From NCBI GenBank assembly GCA_963457665.1, contig OY735206.1, forward strand, positions 54,890,484 through 54,954,483: a DNA stretch of 64,000 nucleotides, given 5' to 3'. Shown one piece after another: positions 47,639 to 60,610 of the stretch; the stretch's first letter is position 1, and the number at the start of each line of letters is the position of its first letter. Both the position numbers and the translations under genes were made by a program. Under the pieces are notes generated by a model. It was not told the origin of the DNA, did no database searches, and worked only from the letters and a program-made list of their open reading frames with translations. This DNA comes from Thysanoteuthis rhombus (lineage: Eukaryota; Mollusca; Cephalopoda; Oegopsida; Thysanoteuthidae).

Positions 47639-50440
47639 GTATAGTCCAGTCAAATTATTATTTGACCTGGAAATAAACGTTCGCTGGATGGATTAAGTAT
47701 CATTGTAAGCGTAGGGGCTTAAACTCTTCTTCCCTCATCAGTTTTTTTTTAATTCACTCTTTCCTAGTGGGCCGCCGATTTGATCACCTTGGGTTGTCTT
47801 TTGGCGAGAAATATCAGTATGGATGACATATCGATGATATTGTTGGTAAAGAAATTGTGTTAGTTTTATAAAAGTGTGTCAGGATAATCTGTATCTGGTT
47901 TGCAAAAGAAGATATAGGCAAAAACGTGATGATAGCTGCCGATGAAATTCTCTTTCCAATATATTTATATGTACATATATATATATACAAGAGGACATGG
48001 CATGCTGTTGGTAAGAAAATTCTATCATCTTCTTAACAGCATATTTTGTATGTTTGCATCTGATAAGTAAAAGACGTTGTAACCCAAAACGTGAAGGTAG
48101 TTATTCCAGCAGAAACTATTATTAGTCAATCAGAAAGTGGACGTTATCATTCAGAGGTTATAATCTTTGCAACCAGATTGAATTGTATAGAAAGTATCCA
48201 TATGGTTTTTCTGTAAACTTTGAGGGTGGCCATTTTGAAATTCAAAATTTACGTCTTACAGAGTACATTCCTCTCCAATCATAACCAAATCATTGTGCAT
48301 TGATCAGTCTGAAAATTTTATTGCTTATTTCATTTTCTATTGTTCAACAGTCCAGAAAGTTTCATTGAAATTCAACAATAACTCAAGAGATATCATGTGG
48401 ACAGACAGGAGCAGATATCAAAATGTATGAAAAAACACGAAAATATCCCATAATCAAAAACAAACTCTGGGGGCGAACCAAATATTCAACCACGCTTTCC
48501 TTCACTGTTAATGATCACATGGGTTCTTTTGATAGTTCAAGAAAAGGAGAGGGGAGTCAGATAGATAGTTTGTGTGCATGCATGGTAGCAATAGTTAGAA
48601 CCGTTACACCTAAGAAAACCTCCAAATCTTAGTGGATAATATTAGAATACGTTATTTAAAAGTAAATGAACAACTTACTCTAAAAATCCGAAAGAAACAT
48701 CAGACAGCCGATTGCTGACGAGTGCAAAAGGCACAAAATGTTTGCATTCACCGGGTGCATGTCTTAGTTAATATTTTTTAATGTAATGATAGCTTTATTT
48801 ATGAGTTTAATATTAGACACTGTGATTATACATTTACAACGGATAAAATAAATATTTATTTTATTTCTATAACAAATTGAGGAAATATATGCATTATATA
48901 TATATATATATATATAATAATAAATATACTTGTCTCTTTGTTTTTCTCTCTTCTTTCTTTCTCCACCCTCTCTCTATCTCTCTTGATATACATATATATT
49001 CTTTTCGACTTATTTGCCACATATTGTGCTGCGCTTTCAATTGACTATTGTGAAACGACACAGGTGACAGGGGATATAAACATGAATCTGAACGTTCAAA
49101 CGTTGCATTGTTGACAAGGTAGCTCCGCTGTTCAGAAATGGCTGAAAGCAAGAACGGTTCGTTTAAATGATATCCATTGTGTTCTCTTCCATTAGACCGT
49201 AAGCCCATGTTATCTTTTGTCTGATATTAGAATCCCCACCGTCAATTATTGCAGAGTAGGTGGAATGAGTGGCATGACTCATCTGGTAAAAGAATCAGGT
49301 TTTCTGACTGACCTTTTTTTTCCATATACTTAGTCTGTTTCTGAAGCAAAAAAATGGTTCTCAGGTTTTATGCATACATAGAAACATGATTTAAACACAC
49401 ACCATTTTAGAAAGAGTATCCAATCAATCAAAATATGATATGGAATACTATTACTGATCAAATTGAAAATGAGTCTCGACAAACTATTCTCCGAACCTAG
49501 TTCAGGATATAAAAGGTGACCAGTCAATTCACTTGTACACATGCCTCTGTCTAAGGGTGCATTTTCTCGATCAACCTCTTTTTCTTTTAGCAGAACGCCC
49601 AATGATCTCTGTATGAAATTATAAAACTGAAAAACACATTTACTCACTGACTGAGTAAGAGACAATCTCGGTGTACGAACGCTTTCGATAGAAAATTCAT
49701 TACTGTTCCAACTATTTTCACCTACATTTTATTATTGAGAGCACAAATGAATATTTCGTTCTGTATTATGGGAAACGGTTGTCTGTTTTATTTCCTGTCT
49801 TCTATCATGTAATTTCAGAGTTTTATCTTTTTTTTATTTCTATTTTGCAAGTGATGATGCTTAATGATTCATCCTTCTGCTATGTGAAAGGAAGGATAAA
49901 GAAAAAGTGATCCAGAGTCACAAGGCGCACAAATTGTGTCATATTAGGTAACGGATTGACCCCAGCTGGTTCTGCGACTAGATTTACATCGAAATTATAA
50001 GAATTGAATCGTGGTCGAATCAATTTAGGATTTTCAATGAGCCCGATGCTGATAATAAGTAACCTACACATTTTACTCTACATGTTTTACAACGATATCT
50101 TTAATACAATTAATGATGTTTGCTCTGCATTAAGAGCCAATTGTTATGAATCCTTTTTTGCATTTTCCCAACAGGAATTTTACATCGATATGGTTCCGTT
50201 ACAACTGAAATCTGAAATATCAAGAAAATACAAATCAAATGTTGCATTCATTGAATTACAACGAATAAGATTCTCTACTGGGATGAATCTTTTGGGCACG
50301 TTTTGAATAAAAATAATTGCAAAAATAGGACCTTTTTAGTTTGATTTAGAATATTGGGGCTATCATATAAAAAACAGTGGAAGTATTTCAGAACCGCTAT
50401 TTCCAAAAGTGACACCTTCTATAACAATTTTCAACAAAAA
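47639..50440. other. Anonymous AT-rich region
   Basis: No supportable gene. A short (TA)n lies at 48895-48916. Short frames at 48423, 48894 and 49330 have no recognisable domain. Confidence 0.45.
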
Positions 50441-52255
50441 AAAAAAAAAAAAAAAAAATTAATGAAATATGATACAGACAAAATAAGGTAAAGTCGAGTG
50501 CTCACGTTTGACTCAACCTCTGGTATCTCTTTATCCAGTCAACTTTAGCTTTGATGACCACCACTCGTGTCTCTTGAACAATAAATGTAATCATGGTCAT
50601 TAATTTTCTCCCTCCACTTTTCTTTCCTTTAAGAATACATAATATCACCATTCTGATTATTGAGGAAACAGTGGGTAATCAGATAGATTATATGTGTAGA
50701 GGGAATGTTTTATCGGAAGCATTACACGCATTGTAGCTACAATGGTACAAGCAAGTATATTGATAAAAATATAGTATGCTCATCTTTTGTCTTCATATAT
50801 GAAATATAACAATATAAATGGTTGTTTTTATTATTGTTTTCATTTTTAGTCACGGTAAGGAAAATGTAACCGACTCATGATAAGATTCCAAATATTGACT
50901 CTGATTTATTTGTCTTGCGACCGAGGAGTCGCATACGCATAAAATTGCGAGGCTGAGTAATCATTCCTGAATTGTTCCGTTGTTTGCCACGGATGACAGA
51001 TAGGGATGATGATGATGCCTCAGTAAATGTTCGCACCATTGGGGTGCTAAGATAAGAATGCTCATCCCCCACACATACATACGCCATAGAGATCATACAC
51101 ACACCCTCATCCCCAACATATTTGCATATTTATACAGACACTATCGCGTACACGGAGGTATACATACTTTTAGTAAACGAAGAGTTGGAGCTGTTTCTTC
51201 ATGATATCAGGTAAGGAGTGCCTCTGGAATATTCCAGGGTGAAGCGTAAGGTGGTATTTCCATGGTGTCAGGCAACAGGTGTGGCTAGTAGAAATATATT
51301 GGGAAAGCAGCCAGCTGATGTACGCTGAGGGACAAGAAAAACACTGAACCAATATATTTGAACGACAGGAGAAGCAAAAATAAAACGTATTCAGCAGAGC
51401 AGTAACTGTAATCATTTGATTATTCATATTCATCGATTCAATTTTCTTGCCATTGTTTTTTGTATGCTTGCTGTATTCTTTAATTTGCCCGTCATATTTT
51501 TCAATTTGCTCGCTGTATTAAAAAAACATATTAGTTGGTGCATCTTTGAACTTGCTCTCCGTAGTTTTTAATCTTCTTGCAGTATTTTATTTTTCATTTG
51601 CGTTACGCAGTCTTTAATTTACAAGCTGCCGTTTTTCTTATTTGATCACTGTATTTAAAAAAAAATTGTTTGCTGTAATTTTTAACTTACTCAGGAAAAA
51701 GGTATAGACTCGACTAAGAAACTTCATTAGACGGTGAATATCTCTTTACTCGCTCGACTGGCATCAATCAAACAGCAAGGGAAGTTTTATTATATTTATT
51801 AGGTTCGCACCAGATATAATCACATATGAATTTTATATGCACATTAAAATATGATACTGTATATACGTATGTGTACAAATGGGTGTGAGAATTACATTGT
51901 TTTGGAGAGACAATAGCGATATTTAAAGTCTTGATACAATTGAACGTTACACTCACAAAAAAGAAAAGAAAAATTCTACTTGGAAATAAACATAAGCCTT
52001 TTTTTTTGTGTCATGTAATTATTTGTAGGCATCTGAGCTTTCCTCCACTTTTCCATCGATGCTTTCCTTACTTTGAAGTAAAATGAAAACATAATATTTG
52101 TTTTTACCTCGCTCCACAAACCAGCATAACAGTGTTTGTCCGTGAAATGAAAACGAGGTAAAAAAAAAGGCGCGAAAAAGAAAATTACACGAACACTTTT
52201 GTTTTCGACGAAGTTGACCTGAAATATCAATTTCGTGTTTTCTCCTTGTTTCCAC
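50441..52255. other. Anonymous region with poly-A
   Basis: Poly-A of about 20 bp at 50438-50458, otherwise no supportable gene or repeat module. Confidence 0.45.
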
Positions 52256-52256
52256 A

Positions 52257-52259
<3 letters not shown>

Positions 52260-52332
<73 letters not shown>

Positions 52333-52346
52333 CTCTTTTATCACCT

Positions 52347-52392
<46 letters not shown>
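52260..52392. repeat. (CA)n-(TA)n composite with internal duplication
   Basis: About 54 bp CA, about 18 bp TA, the word 'ctcttttatcacctgg', about 42 bp TA, then 'ctttcatcacccgg'. The repeated word on each side of the second TA block points to a tandem duplication. Confidence 0.9.
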
Positions 52393-52544
52393 TTCATCAC
52401 CCGGTCAGAAAGTAATAACATAACCGAAATGATGGACACATTTTGTTCGGAACACAGAGGAATCTTATCTGAAATCAAGGAAACAGGAAAAGTAAACGAA
52501 TTTAAGCCGAAATAATAAAAAAGAATGACAAAAAAACAAATAAA

Positions 52545-52570
52545 TAAACAAACAAACAAACAAACAAACC
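52545..52570. repeat. (AAAC)n microsatellite
   Basis: About six AAAC units. Confidence 0.85.
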
Positions 52571-52885
52571 TAAAACGGGTAAATAAAAACGTGGATAGAC
52601 AGAAGCAAAATATGAGTGTAGGTCAAACATCCAAGGATCCGTGCGGGAAGATACTTTATGCATAAAAGTAAGATGTTTTGTTTATTTTTAATGTGTTAGT
52701 ATCATATTCCCTTCAGTCATTAGACTATCAACTAAGTTGGTGACGACCTCTTCACCCCTTGATTTGATAATGGATTGAGCCATCGTCACGATGAGAAAAG
52801 AAAGGAGAGAAAGTGAAAGAGAGGGGACAAATAAAGATAAATGGGTGAGGGAATAAGGAGTCTAGCTCAAGCCTATACGTCGCAA

Positions 52886-52934
52886 ACGTAAAGAAAGAAA
52901 GAAAGATACAAAGAAAGAAAGAAAGAAAGAAAAA
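52886..52934. repeat. (AAAG)n microsatellite
   Basis: About ten AAAG units with two interruptions. Confidence 0.85.
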
Positions 52935-52939
52935 GCGAA

Positions 52940-54515
52940 GAGTCGAATTCAAGCATCACTGACCAAAGAAAGAAAAGTAGAATTTGATTTTCTATCAGGG
53001 CGAAACATTGTCGAAATTTTGAACTCTAAATTGAAAAGGTCATCTCAATTGTGAATTGTTGAGTTTCACACATCTGCTCACTCAATCTTAAGATGGTGAA
53101 CAAAGAAAAATAAAAAAAGTGGAACCAAACAGCCGTAAGTACACAATTTATATTGTCATTGCTTCGAATTAATCAAATTGGGAGATTGTTCTTATTTATT
53201 CGCCGTTTTTGACATACTTCGAAATTTTATTATATTCTAATAAAACAATGAAAATGAAAGAAATTAAATTGAGTATTCTTATATTTTTGCGGGGAAGGTA
53301 GTCCCGTTGGTAAATTGTAAGAGTTCACCAATAGGTGTGATAAAAATGATGAAAAAATAAAATCAAATAACGAAAAAAATAATGAGAAAAACCGATGTAA
53401 ATATATAATTAAAATCGCTATTGCTTTGAATAAATTAAATTGTTAAATCATCTGCCGTTTTTTGACACAGAATTAAAATTTGTCTTTTTGACATCAAATT
53501 AAAATGACATTTGAATTTAATTGATGATATCAATATATCAGGAATAATAATTTTGTGTTGAGTAGTCTTTTTCTTTAAATAAATATTTTTGGAATTACAG
53601 TGAGTTAAAATGATATGAGAGGAGAAATTTGAACGGACAAATAGCACCCACCTAACCATTAGTTGATCTGAATTCAAAAGAAGAGTTAATGACTCCTTCA
53701 GCTGACAGTTGGGGGTGGGGGTAAATAATGTTTTAATATTTGAACAGGCACAAAGGTTTCCTGGCAAGGTATTTTTAGGCGAGAATTGACTCTGGTAAGA
53801 AATGAAATTCACTAGTATTTTTTAAATTTTTTTCTATTTGTTTTGCATGTATTGTCAATTTATTGTCTCAGTACGTTGATTCATTTGTACACGTGTTAAT
53901 AGTGAGGGAGAACCATAGCTACATACAAGAAACTTACGGACAATACCCACGAACACTCACATCTTATTCTCAGCAGAAGGGGAAATTTCTTTGAGTGAAA
54001 GTAATTCTGATATGAATTTTCACTGTGTAATGTTCGATATATATGATTTATGTTCATCATAGAGTTAAAAGCATTGACAAGGGCAGAAAGTATACAGAAA
54101 TAATGAATATTTGTTGTAGGGAATGAATAGATTGAAGTACGGTTGACCAGTTTCCTGGTTTCTTTTGCATGAGTCAGTCCAGTGATCCTTGCAAGTTTCA
54201 AGTCTTGTCGAAACTCCCAACAAGTTTTTATGACCACCCCCTTGGTATAATTCAAGTCCACCGAAGGGATACCTACCCTGATCACACAGCTTAGAGTGTA
54301 CTCGATTAGCTGCTGAGTACACAGGGAAGTTTGTCCTAACGAAGAGTTTTCCTCACTTGTTGCTCAGTAACCAAACCTGGGTCTTTCTGAGTGTTAGGCA
54401 AACTTTCTACCCAGTACACAATCCTGGTCGACTTTTGCCATCTTGCTACAGGCTTGATTATATAATTATGCATATTGTTTCAAATTCGCAAATTCTATCT
54501 AATCTACTCTTGTAT
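52940..54515. other. Anonymous AT-rich region
   Basis: No supportable gene. A 129-codon minus-strand frame at 53896-54285 has no recognisable family. The text near 53150-53290 partly repeats near 53395-53500 ('ttgctttgaat/aattaaa..., gccgtttttgacaca'). Confidence 0.45.
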
Positions 54516-54599
54516 TAGGTTACTACAAAAGTAATTTCCATCAATAACTTTAAAGCAATATATCTCACTAATGAATAAAAATTATTCAACATAATTCAA

Positions 54600-54765
54600 A
54601 ATCTACGCATTTTGCCAACTAGAAACGAGTACATTGACTTCAGGGGCATGAAATTCTGGGGTCTTGGAACAAGTGAAGTTTTCTAAGGCTTTCTGAATTT
54701 CTCTGTGAATTTTAAAGATGTTCCCTAGTAGGAAGTGGTCGACATGCTTCAAAAAATGCTAGTCG

Positions 54766-54837
<72 letters not shown>

Positions 54838-55540
54838 GTATATTAGATGGGTGATGTAGAGTTTCATAGCCTAGCTCCTTCAAGACATGCAAAGAATTGG
54901 TCCTTTCTGATTGCCCAGTAATGGACATAAACATAGCAGTTCTTGATGCGTTTTGTCGATTTCCTGGCAATACTTCTTTGCTGTGATGGTTTTGCCAAGA
55001 TTCAAAAAGATGTAATGGATGATTCCATTAGCTTACCTACGAAGAGTGACCATAATTTTGATTTTAATCCAGGTTTTGTTTACGGAAGTGTTTTGGTGCT
55101 TCGCCACTGTCTAATCATTGGTTGGAACGCCGCCTATACTTGCACAGAATCCATTTCTGTCACATGTTACAGTGCGATGAAGGGATGGATTGTTTTGTTG
55201 CACAGAAAAAGACATCGTAACGGCAAATATCTTTTCGTTCAGCTTTTGCCGAACCCATTTTTCTAGCCTATTCGCTTTTCTTATTTGATGCTAATGCCGA
55301 ACAACTGTTGAATGATAAAGGTTTAGTTCCTCTCCGACGTCTCGAGTTGCTTTGCATTGGTCCGTCTCAATACTGATCTTCAATTGGGAGTCGTCAATCA
55401 GAAACAGACATCCGTGACCCTTCCCCTCTTCATATAACTTGAGAGTTCCGCTGCTTTACGCCCCATCTTGAACTCAAAAATGCCCTAGTATCCTTTTCTC
55501 CAACTCTTTTTGACAGCTTGAAATAAACCAGAATAGATGG
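54600..55540 (-). pseudogene. mariner transposase relic
   Basis: In order on the minus strand, across frames: FEFKMGRKAAELSSY (first helix-turn-helix), a deletion, IDDSQLKISIETDQCKATRD and then EELNLYHSTVVRH (second helix-turn-helix), RKANRLEKWV (the WVPHEL linker), SLHRTVTCDRNG or, shifted, KWILCK (first catalytic Asp region), WLDSGEAPKHF, IIHYIFLNLGKTITAKKYC, LKELGYETLHHPSNIPDLS (third Asp region), and, after a (GA)n, HFLKHVDHFL and EFHAPEVNVLVSSWQ. Numerous stops and shifts make it inactive. The family normally encodes about 345 residues. Very confident of superfamily; subfamily not assigned. Confidence 0.85.
54769..54832. repeat. (GA)n inside mariner relic
   Basis: About 62 bp of GA, starting at agatct (codons of Asp-Leu-Ser in PDLS) and ending where the transposase text resumes with LTD.HFLKH. 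Confidence 0.95.
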
Positions 55541-55679
55541 AAAACATACTACTGAAATGAATAGCGTAAGCTTCATCATGGTATATTCATGGAACATAGT
55601 CAAATAATTGTTTATTCCGAAATAAGCATCAAAGTTTAAAAAAACGTAATAATTTTTGCACCGACTTACAACAAGATCC

Positions 55680-56680
55680 AATTGCTTCCTTAGTCGTGAG
55701 ACCAATAAAGCAATCAATTTGTTTCAATTTCTGCAGCCGACGATGCTATGTATTTTTGGCCATTTCGTGAACGATTCATCGATAAATTTTGCACAGAAAT
55801 TCTTCTCTTTTTATATTCTCCGCTTTTTGACCAATATGATATTGAATGTGTTGTGTTATTTTGTCTTCTCGGTTTTCATCTGATGTATGTCTATTTCTAT
55901 ACGTCAGTTCTCCAATCATTCTTGTTCGTCTTTATTTTCTTTAGAAATCTTTTTTTCGGAAACTCTACGTACAAATATCATGGGTTCATGTGTGATTATT
56001 CAAACAGAACTCGAAGCCGTTATAAAATTTCCCTTAGAGCGACAGTAGAAAGAGGAATAGATTTAAATTGAGAAAGAAAAGAAGTCTAACTTTCTTCTTT
56101 TCATCCTTCCTCCTTTTTCTCTCGTTACCTTGTTATTCATTATTTCTGTTCAATTTTCTCTTCCAGAACTTAAATTTTTGATTTACAGCAGCAACTAAGT
56201 GGAAAATTTCCCTGAATCGTAACTAAATCACGAGGAAAAACGAAAACCAAGGGTGATAAATAACTCCAACTAAAACGAAAACAGTCGTAAAAAATAAGTT
56301 TTTAGTTTCAGTTTGTCATATTTTTTTTTATTAGATGCTATTTCATAAGGACGACATGACCCGAATATAATAGCGTCCTTGAGTACCATTGTTAGTTGCA
56401 GTCGCCCAACATCTTTGTTGAACACCAGACAATTAGTCTAACTTTATCGATGAGACTGACCAACAAGAATAGACCTTATTTCTTTGGAGCTACATAGAGC
56501 TTCTTTGTATTACTGGAATATTGGTTGCAAGCTCCTCAGACACCCGCTATCTGTTATTATGGAAAAAAATCAATTTTTTGCCACCATCTTGTTTTTGCAA
56601 GCTGCTGGGCTATTTCGATTTATCTCACTGGAAACAGAAATCTATGAAAAGTAAATAATTTTGACGTCTTTGTTTTCATA
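55680..56680. other. Anonymous AT-rich region
   Basis: No supportable gene. Hydrophobic frames at 55656 and 55748 are T-rich artefacts as far as I can tell. Confidence 0.45.
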
Positions 56681-56685
56681 ACATT

Positions 56686-57100
56686 TCAGTCGACATGCAC
56701 TTTAGCCTTCCTCGGGCGTCTGTTGTGTTTTTGGATATTGAAACTTGTTCTTGAAGGGGGATAAGCATCCTTTCTCATACACGTGACAACCGATGCTTGT
56801 GCTTGTATGTTCTTGGAAATGTCTCCTGATCCTTGCACTGAATGTGTGATCTTCTGGGGAGTGGGGAGGGGGCCGCACCAATGAATTTTTGATCTGTTTT
56901 CCGTTAGTCCCAAATCACTGTTTGTAACGTTCTGAATAATGACTTCGATATGCTATAAATATCAATACTTGTTCTGTTGACCGAATGATTCGAGTAACCC
57001 CTCGTGTGCAGAGTTTTTGAATCTTTTCATTGTCCATTGTTGTTCCCTGATTATTAATTTGAAAATTCCACAAAGTTTGATCCACTTTATCAACCTCCAT
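56686..57100 (-). pseudogene. Unassigned coding-like relic
   Basis: Two adjoining minus-strand frames (61 and 75 residues) in better-than-background codon usage. One frame gives RPPPHSPEDHTFSARIRRHFQEH and the other TSFNIQKHNRRPRKAKV. The layout faintly recalls the DNA-binding N-terminus of IS630-type transposases (RR.R.NP..S.R.MA...), but no catalytic part follows. Best treated as unknown. Confidence 0.25.
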
Positions 57101-57179
57101 GTATATTTAGCTACGCCTGATTTCGAAACGTCTCCATGGATTACAGCTCTCCGTGGTCCCTCACAAGATTGGCCACTGC

Positions 57180-57440
57180 AGGGTCAAACCATATTCCCAC
57201 TTCAATTCTGACAGAAGAAGATTATTGTCACTTCTGTATTACATATATGAGGATTAAACTCTCAAGTATATGACTTGTTACTCTTACTCAGTTGGTAAGA
57301 GAATTGCCTTCAAATCGCTTGTTCGTTATTTTAAATCACGGTACAGTATGTTATATTTAGATTGGGTTTAACGCGACGTGATAAACAGACAGTGTAAAGT
57401 TAACTGCCCTAAATTCGATGAAGATTGTTCTTGCTTAAAT
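57180..57440 (+). mobile_element. tRNA(Lys)-like SINE, family 2, copy 2
   Basis: 'tactcagttggtaagagaattgccttcaaatcgc' at 57290 and 'ttattttaaatcacgg' at 57332 correspond to the A and B regions of copies 1 and 3. The tail 'ccctaaattcgatgaagattgttcttg' matches copy 1. Confidence 0.6.
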
Positions 57441-58500
57441 TCAACTCCAGCTTGGATTGTAGTTTGGCAACAACTCTCACTTGAACTGGAGTTTGACAGT
57501 ATTTAGGCAGTGAATATGCAGGACATATGTTCTCCATAGCCATTCCTCTGGTGCAAGCTTATGGAAGTTCACTTCCATGTTTTAGCATTGGCCATACCAA
57601 ATAATAGTAGAAACTATTCTTCTAGTCTGTAATCTCTTATTGAGAGAATTAATCATAATATGGTATTAAGAGAGGAAATAACTCATGTTGTGCCTTTTCT
57701 AAAAGTGTATTAGACACTTGAGCTGTAATATCAAGAATAGGAAAATTAGCAAAATATCATCAGATTCATTGTTAATCTTGAGCGGTTTGGTAACACATTC
57801 TAAAAAACAGACAATGAATAGAAAGACTGAATTCATTTGAAGAATTACCAAAAACTAAGAAAGAATACAATTGAAAAATCACCAATAAGGAAAAACATTT
57901 TGATGAAATTTTCTAATGTTCCTTGTTAGAAATTTTAGGTAATTGATTTTATGACACAAGTCATAATGTTTCGTCGAAATATCTCACTCGAGTCTTTTAA
58001 ACTTTCCAACATAATCAGTCTAAGTTTATTGTTTATTCACTGGTCTGATGCGTTTTCGGTTCGATTTCAGGTGGTATACATCTTGCTCAATCGATAATTT
58101 ACAGAATATTCGACCGAATCGCCAATGGGGAAATCATACAGTGAACACTCAGAAGATGCAATATAATATATTGCACATTTTCTCCGGATCATTAAACTTC
58201 AAAAATTGTATCTTATTCCTCTGTCGTTTAGATATATCGATGATTTCATTAAAAGGGCAACAAAATACCAGATTGCAAAATCAATAGTACGTTATACTTT
58301 CCCTCCTCGAAATACATAGAGCCAAAAAATTTTTTCTGTTTATTTTGATTAGATTTCACTTTCATCTTGGTTTTCAGTTGTTTTTTCCTGACAACAAAGA
58401 CTTCAATTGAAGATTGTTTCAATTAGATAAATAGATCTCAAAATATAAACATACACATCGGCTGTAAGGAATCAGTTTAAAGGTTTAAAATTAGCTTCTG
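57441..58500. other. Anonymous AT-rich region
   Basis: No supportable gene or repeat module. Confidence 0.45.
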
Positions 58501-58509
58501 TAAACTAGG

Positions 58510-58645
58510 GAGACCCGGAGCCAAACAACTGAAGGCAGCCTACTGTATACTGGACTCACTCTGGCTAGATGCGAGTTCGATTCTCACCGTCGGCTTACTC
58601 TTTGTTTCAAGTCGTGCTATTTATTGTTGCCGAAGAATGACGATC
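58510..58645 (+). repeat. tRNA-like SINE unit
   Basis: 'aaggcagcctactgtatactgg' is followed by 'atgcgagttcgattctcaccgtcgg', a good B box (GAGTTCGATTCTC) at 58569. The A box is decayed. Then 'tttgtttcaagtcgtgctatttattg'. Confidence 0.5.
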
Positions 58646-59640
58646 CGAATCAAAGTTGCTATACAATTAAGATGAAGGTAAAAATTAGTCAAAAATAGAT
58701 CATGAAAATATTGTGTTACAATACTTTATCTAATAATAAGAATAAATTACAGATAGCTTGATTTGTTTACTTGGTTGATGCGTACGCAAAGATGAATTTA
58801 AAATTTCTCTTACTTTTCATAATCTAAGTACTTAGGCTTACGCTACAAATAATATTTTCGTGTGAAGTTCTGTAATCTACAAATAGAAAAGAGTTAAAAA
58901 TCATTTGTCGTCCTTGAGGATTAGTAATGCAGTAGCACAAGGAATTAGAAAATCTCCGAGTCAGATTTGTAGGGGAGACCGGACCTAGTTGGTATATAAT
59001 CCAAATACAAGGCTATGAATTCGTGAAAAACGCAGATATGACCAGAAGTTAATACGGAAAAAAAGATTTCTTTAGGATGGGTCGCTCTAATCTGAGACAG
59101 TTGTTATGTTCATTACATCATCATTTAAACATTCTGAAATAGCATACACATATACCTAAGTAGTGTAGATAGCTGGTACAATCTGATTAGGCGAGTTATT
59201 TCTCTTGCTAATAGGTAGAGATGTGATCAAAATATTATTATGAATTAAAGATACAAAAGTTTAAACTAGAGAGAAGAATGTATTTCAGTAGATAGTACCT
59301 GTGGTTGGACAAATGCAATCAGCTGTGAATGGACCCCGCTAATCAACTTTAACACAGTGGAGAAAAGTCCAATAAGAAAAGAATGACGACAATAATGACT
59401 TGTTTGGAACTTATTTTGTTTATTTTGCCGGTTCTTTGTTTCTCCTCTGCTTCAATTGCGTACAATGACAGTAATCAGTAACAAGCATAGCTTTTATATG
59501 GCCCAACTCCACCCTTATTTCAGATAGAGCTACGTTAAGGCTCAAAGTATCACTCTATAAAAACAAAACATTAATTAAATGATTAAAGATTAAAAAAAGT
59601 TTTTCATTCTTTACTTCTCTCTTTTCCTATAAGCACACGA
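58646..59640. other. Anonymous region
   Basis: No supportable gene. 'cagtaacaagcatagcttttatatggcccaactccacccttatttc' at 59478 is the upstream module of SINE family 2 without its tRNA head. Confidence 0.45.
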
Positions 59641-59650
59641 ACATATATAT

Positions 59651-59655
59651 ATATG

Positions 59656-59701
<46 letters not shown>

Positions 59702-59819
59702 AGATGGAAAGGAGAGATGAAAAGGTTGTTGTTGGGACATTGCAGAGATTGGCACAGACGAGTATACTCTCAGGACTAAAATTTCGTGTATATATAGATA
59801 CTACATTTCAGGATCCTGG

Positions 59820-59885
<66 letters not shown>
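59651..59885. repeat. Two (TA)n blocks
   Basis: About 48 bp at 59651-59699 and about 65 bp at 59820-59885, with a 'tgtata' break in each. Confidence 0.95.
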
Positions 59886-60309
59886 TGGACAATATTTCAT
59901 CAGAGTTATGTTGCATACTGAAATCTGCACACATTTTCTATGCTTGGTAAGATTCCAACCGCAATATTCCGGTATTTGCAATTGAAACGGTCAAGCAGGA
60001 CTCTTGGTTATTGGTCCCTAGGCATTGATTAAGCATAGAAATAGGGGCTACAAAGCTTAGGAACTGGTATCTGGTTCATCAAAAAACAAACAATCTGGGT
60101 CCCAGATTATGGAGGTGTGAAAGATGAACAGTAAGTAATGAAAGAAATACTCTCCATGGGAATCAAAGCCCAGTTAATTGACACCATTTACTACCCACAC
60201 TGACTTACCAGTGTCAGACGAAAACGCTGACCAAAGCCTAATGGGAAAAAATCACTGTTAGATGATTTGCCTTAGAAAAGCAGCAAATTAGACGAACAGG
60301 GACTTCATT

Positions 60310-60610
60310 AGTAACAAGCATGGGTTTGCATGGCCGAACTCAACTCAAACTTCTACACTGATTGAAAATGAATACAGTAACCTTGGTATATCATATATGA
60401 TGGATAATTTCGTTGGTATATGTCTCTGTGGAGGTTAGCTAAGTTGATGAGAGAGCTGCCTACCAATCACTTGGATGGAATTTCAAATCACGATGGGGGC
60501 ATGTTAATTTTGTTCATAGGTTTGGGTTAATGTTATGTAATCGTCTAACGGTGAAGTGTGAAGTGAAAATTCTACGTGGATTGTTTTTGGTCTTATTGTC
60601 GGTACAACAG
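60310..60610 (+). mobile_element. tRNA(Lys)-like SINE, family 2, copy 3
   Basis: Upstream module 'agtaacaagcatgggtttgcatggccgaactcaac' (60310), head 'gttagctaagttgatgagagagctgcctaccaatcac' (60435), B region 'aatttcaaatcacgatggg' (60479). Same order as copy 1. Confidence 0.65.

Larger units (their letters stand above)
54519..55672 (-). mobile_element. mariner element, both ends present, internally deleted
   Basis: One end is 'ttaggttactacaaaagtaatttcc' at 54519. The other, at 55645-55672, reads in reverse 'taagtcggtgcaaaaattattac'. Both fit the mariner-type terminal pattern TTAGGTNGGTGCAAAAGTAATT. TA precedes the left end and a worn TA (CA) follows the right. The span of about 1.15 kb, which includes a 64-bp (GA)n, is shorter than the usual 1.25-1.3 kb because part of the N-terminal coding region is missing. 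The TIR reading is by eye. Confidence 0.7.

Noticed and set aside
53896..54322. 129-codon minus-strand frame as a gene
   Set aside because: No family signal, and it overlaps an alternative frame of similar length. It remains possible but unsupported.
55656..56071. 107-codon hydrophobic plus-strand frame as a membrane protein
   Set aside because: Phe/Leu richness follows from T-rich DNA, and there is no start context or conserved motif.
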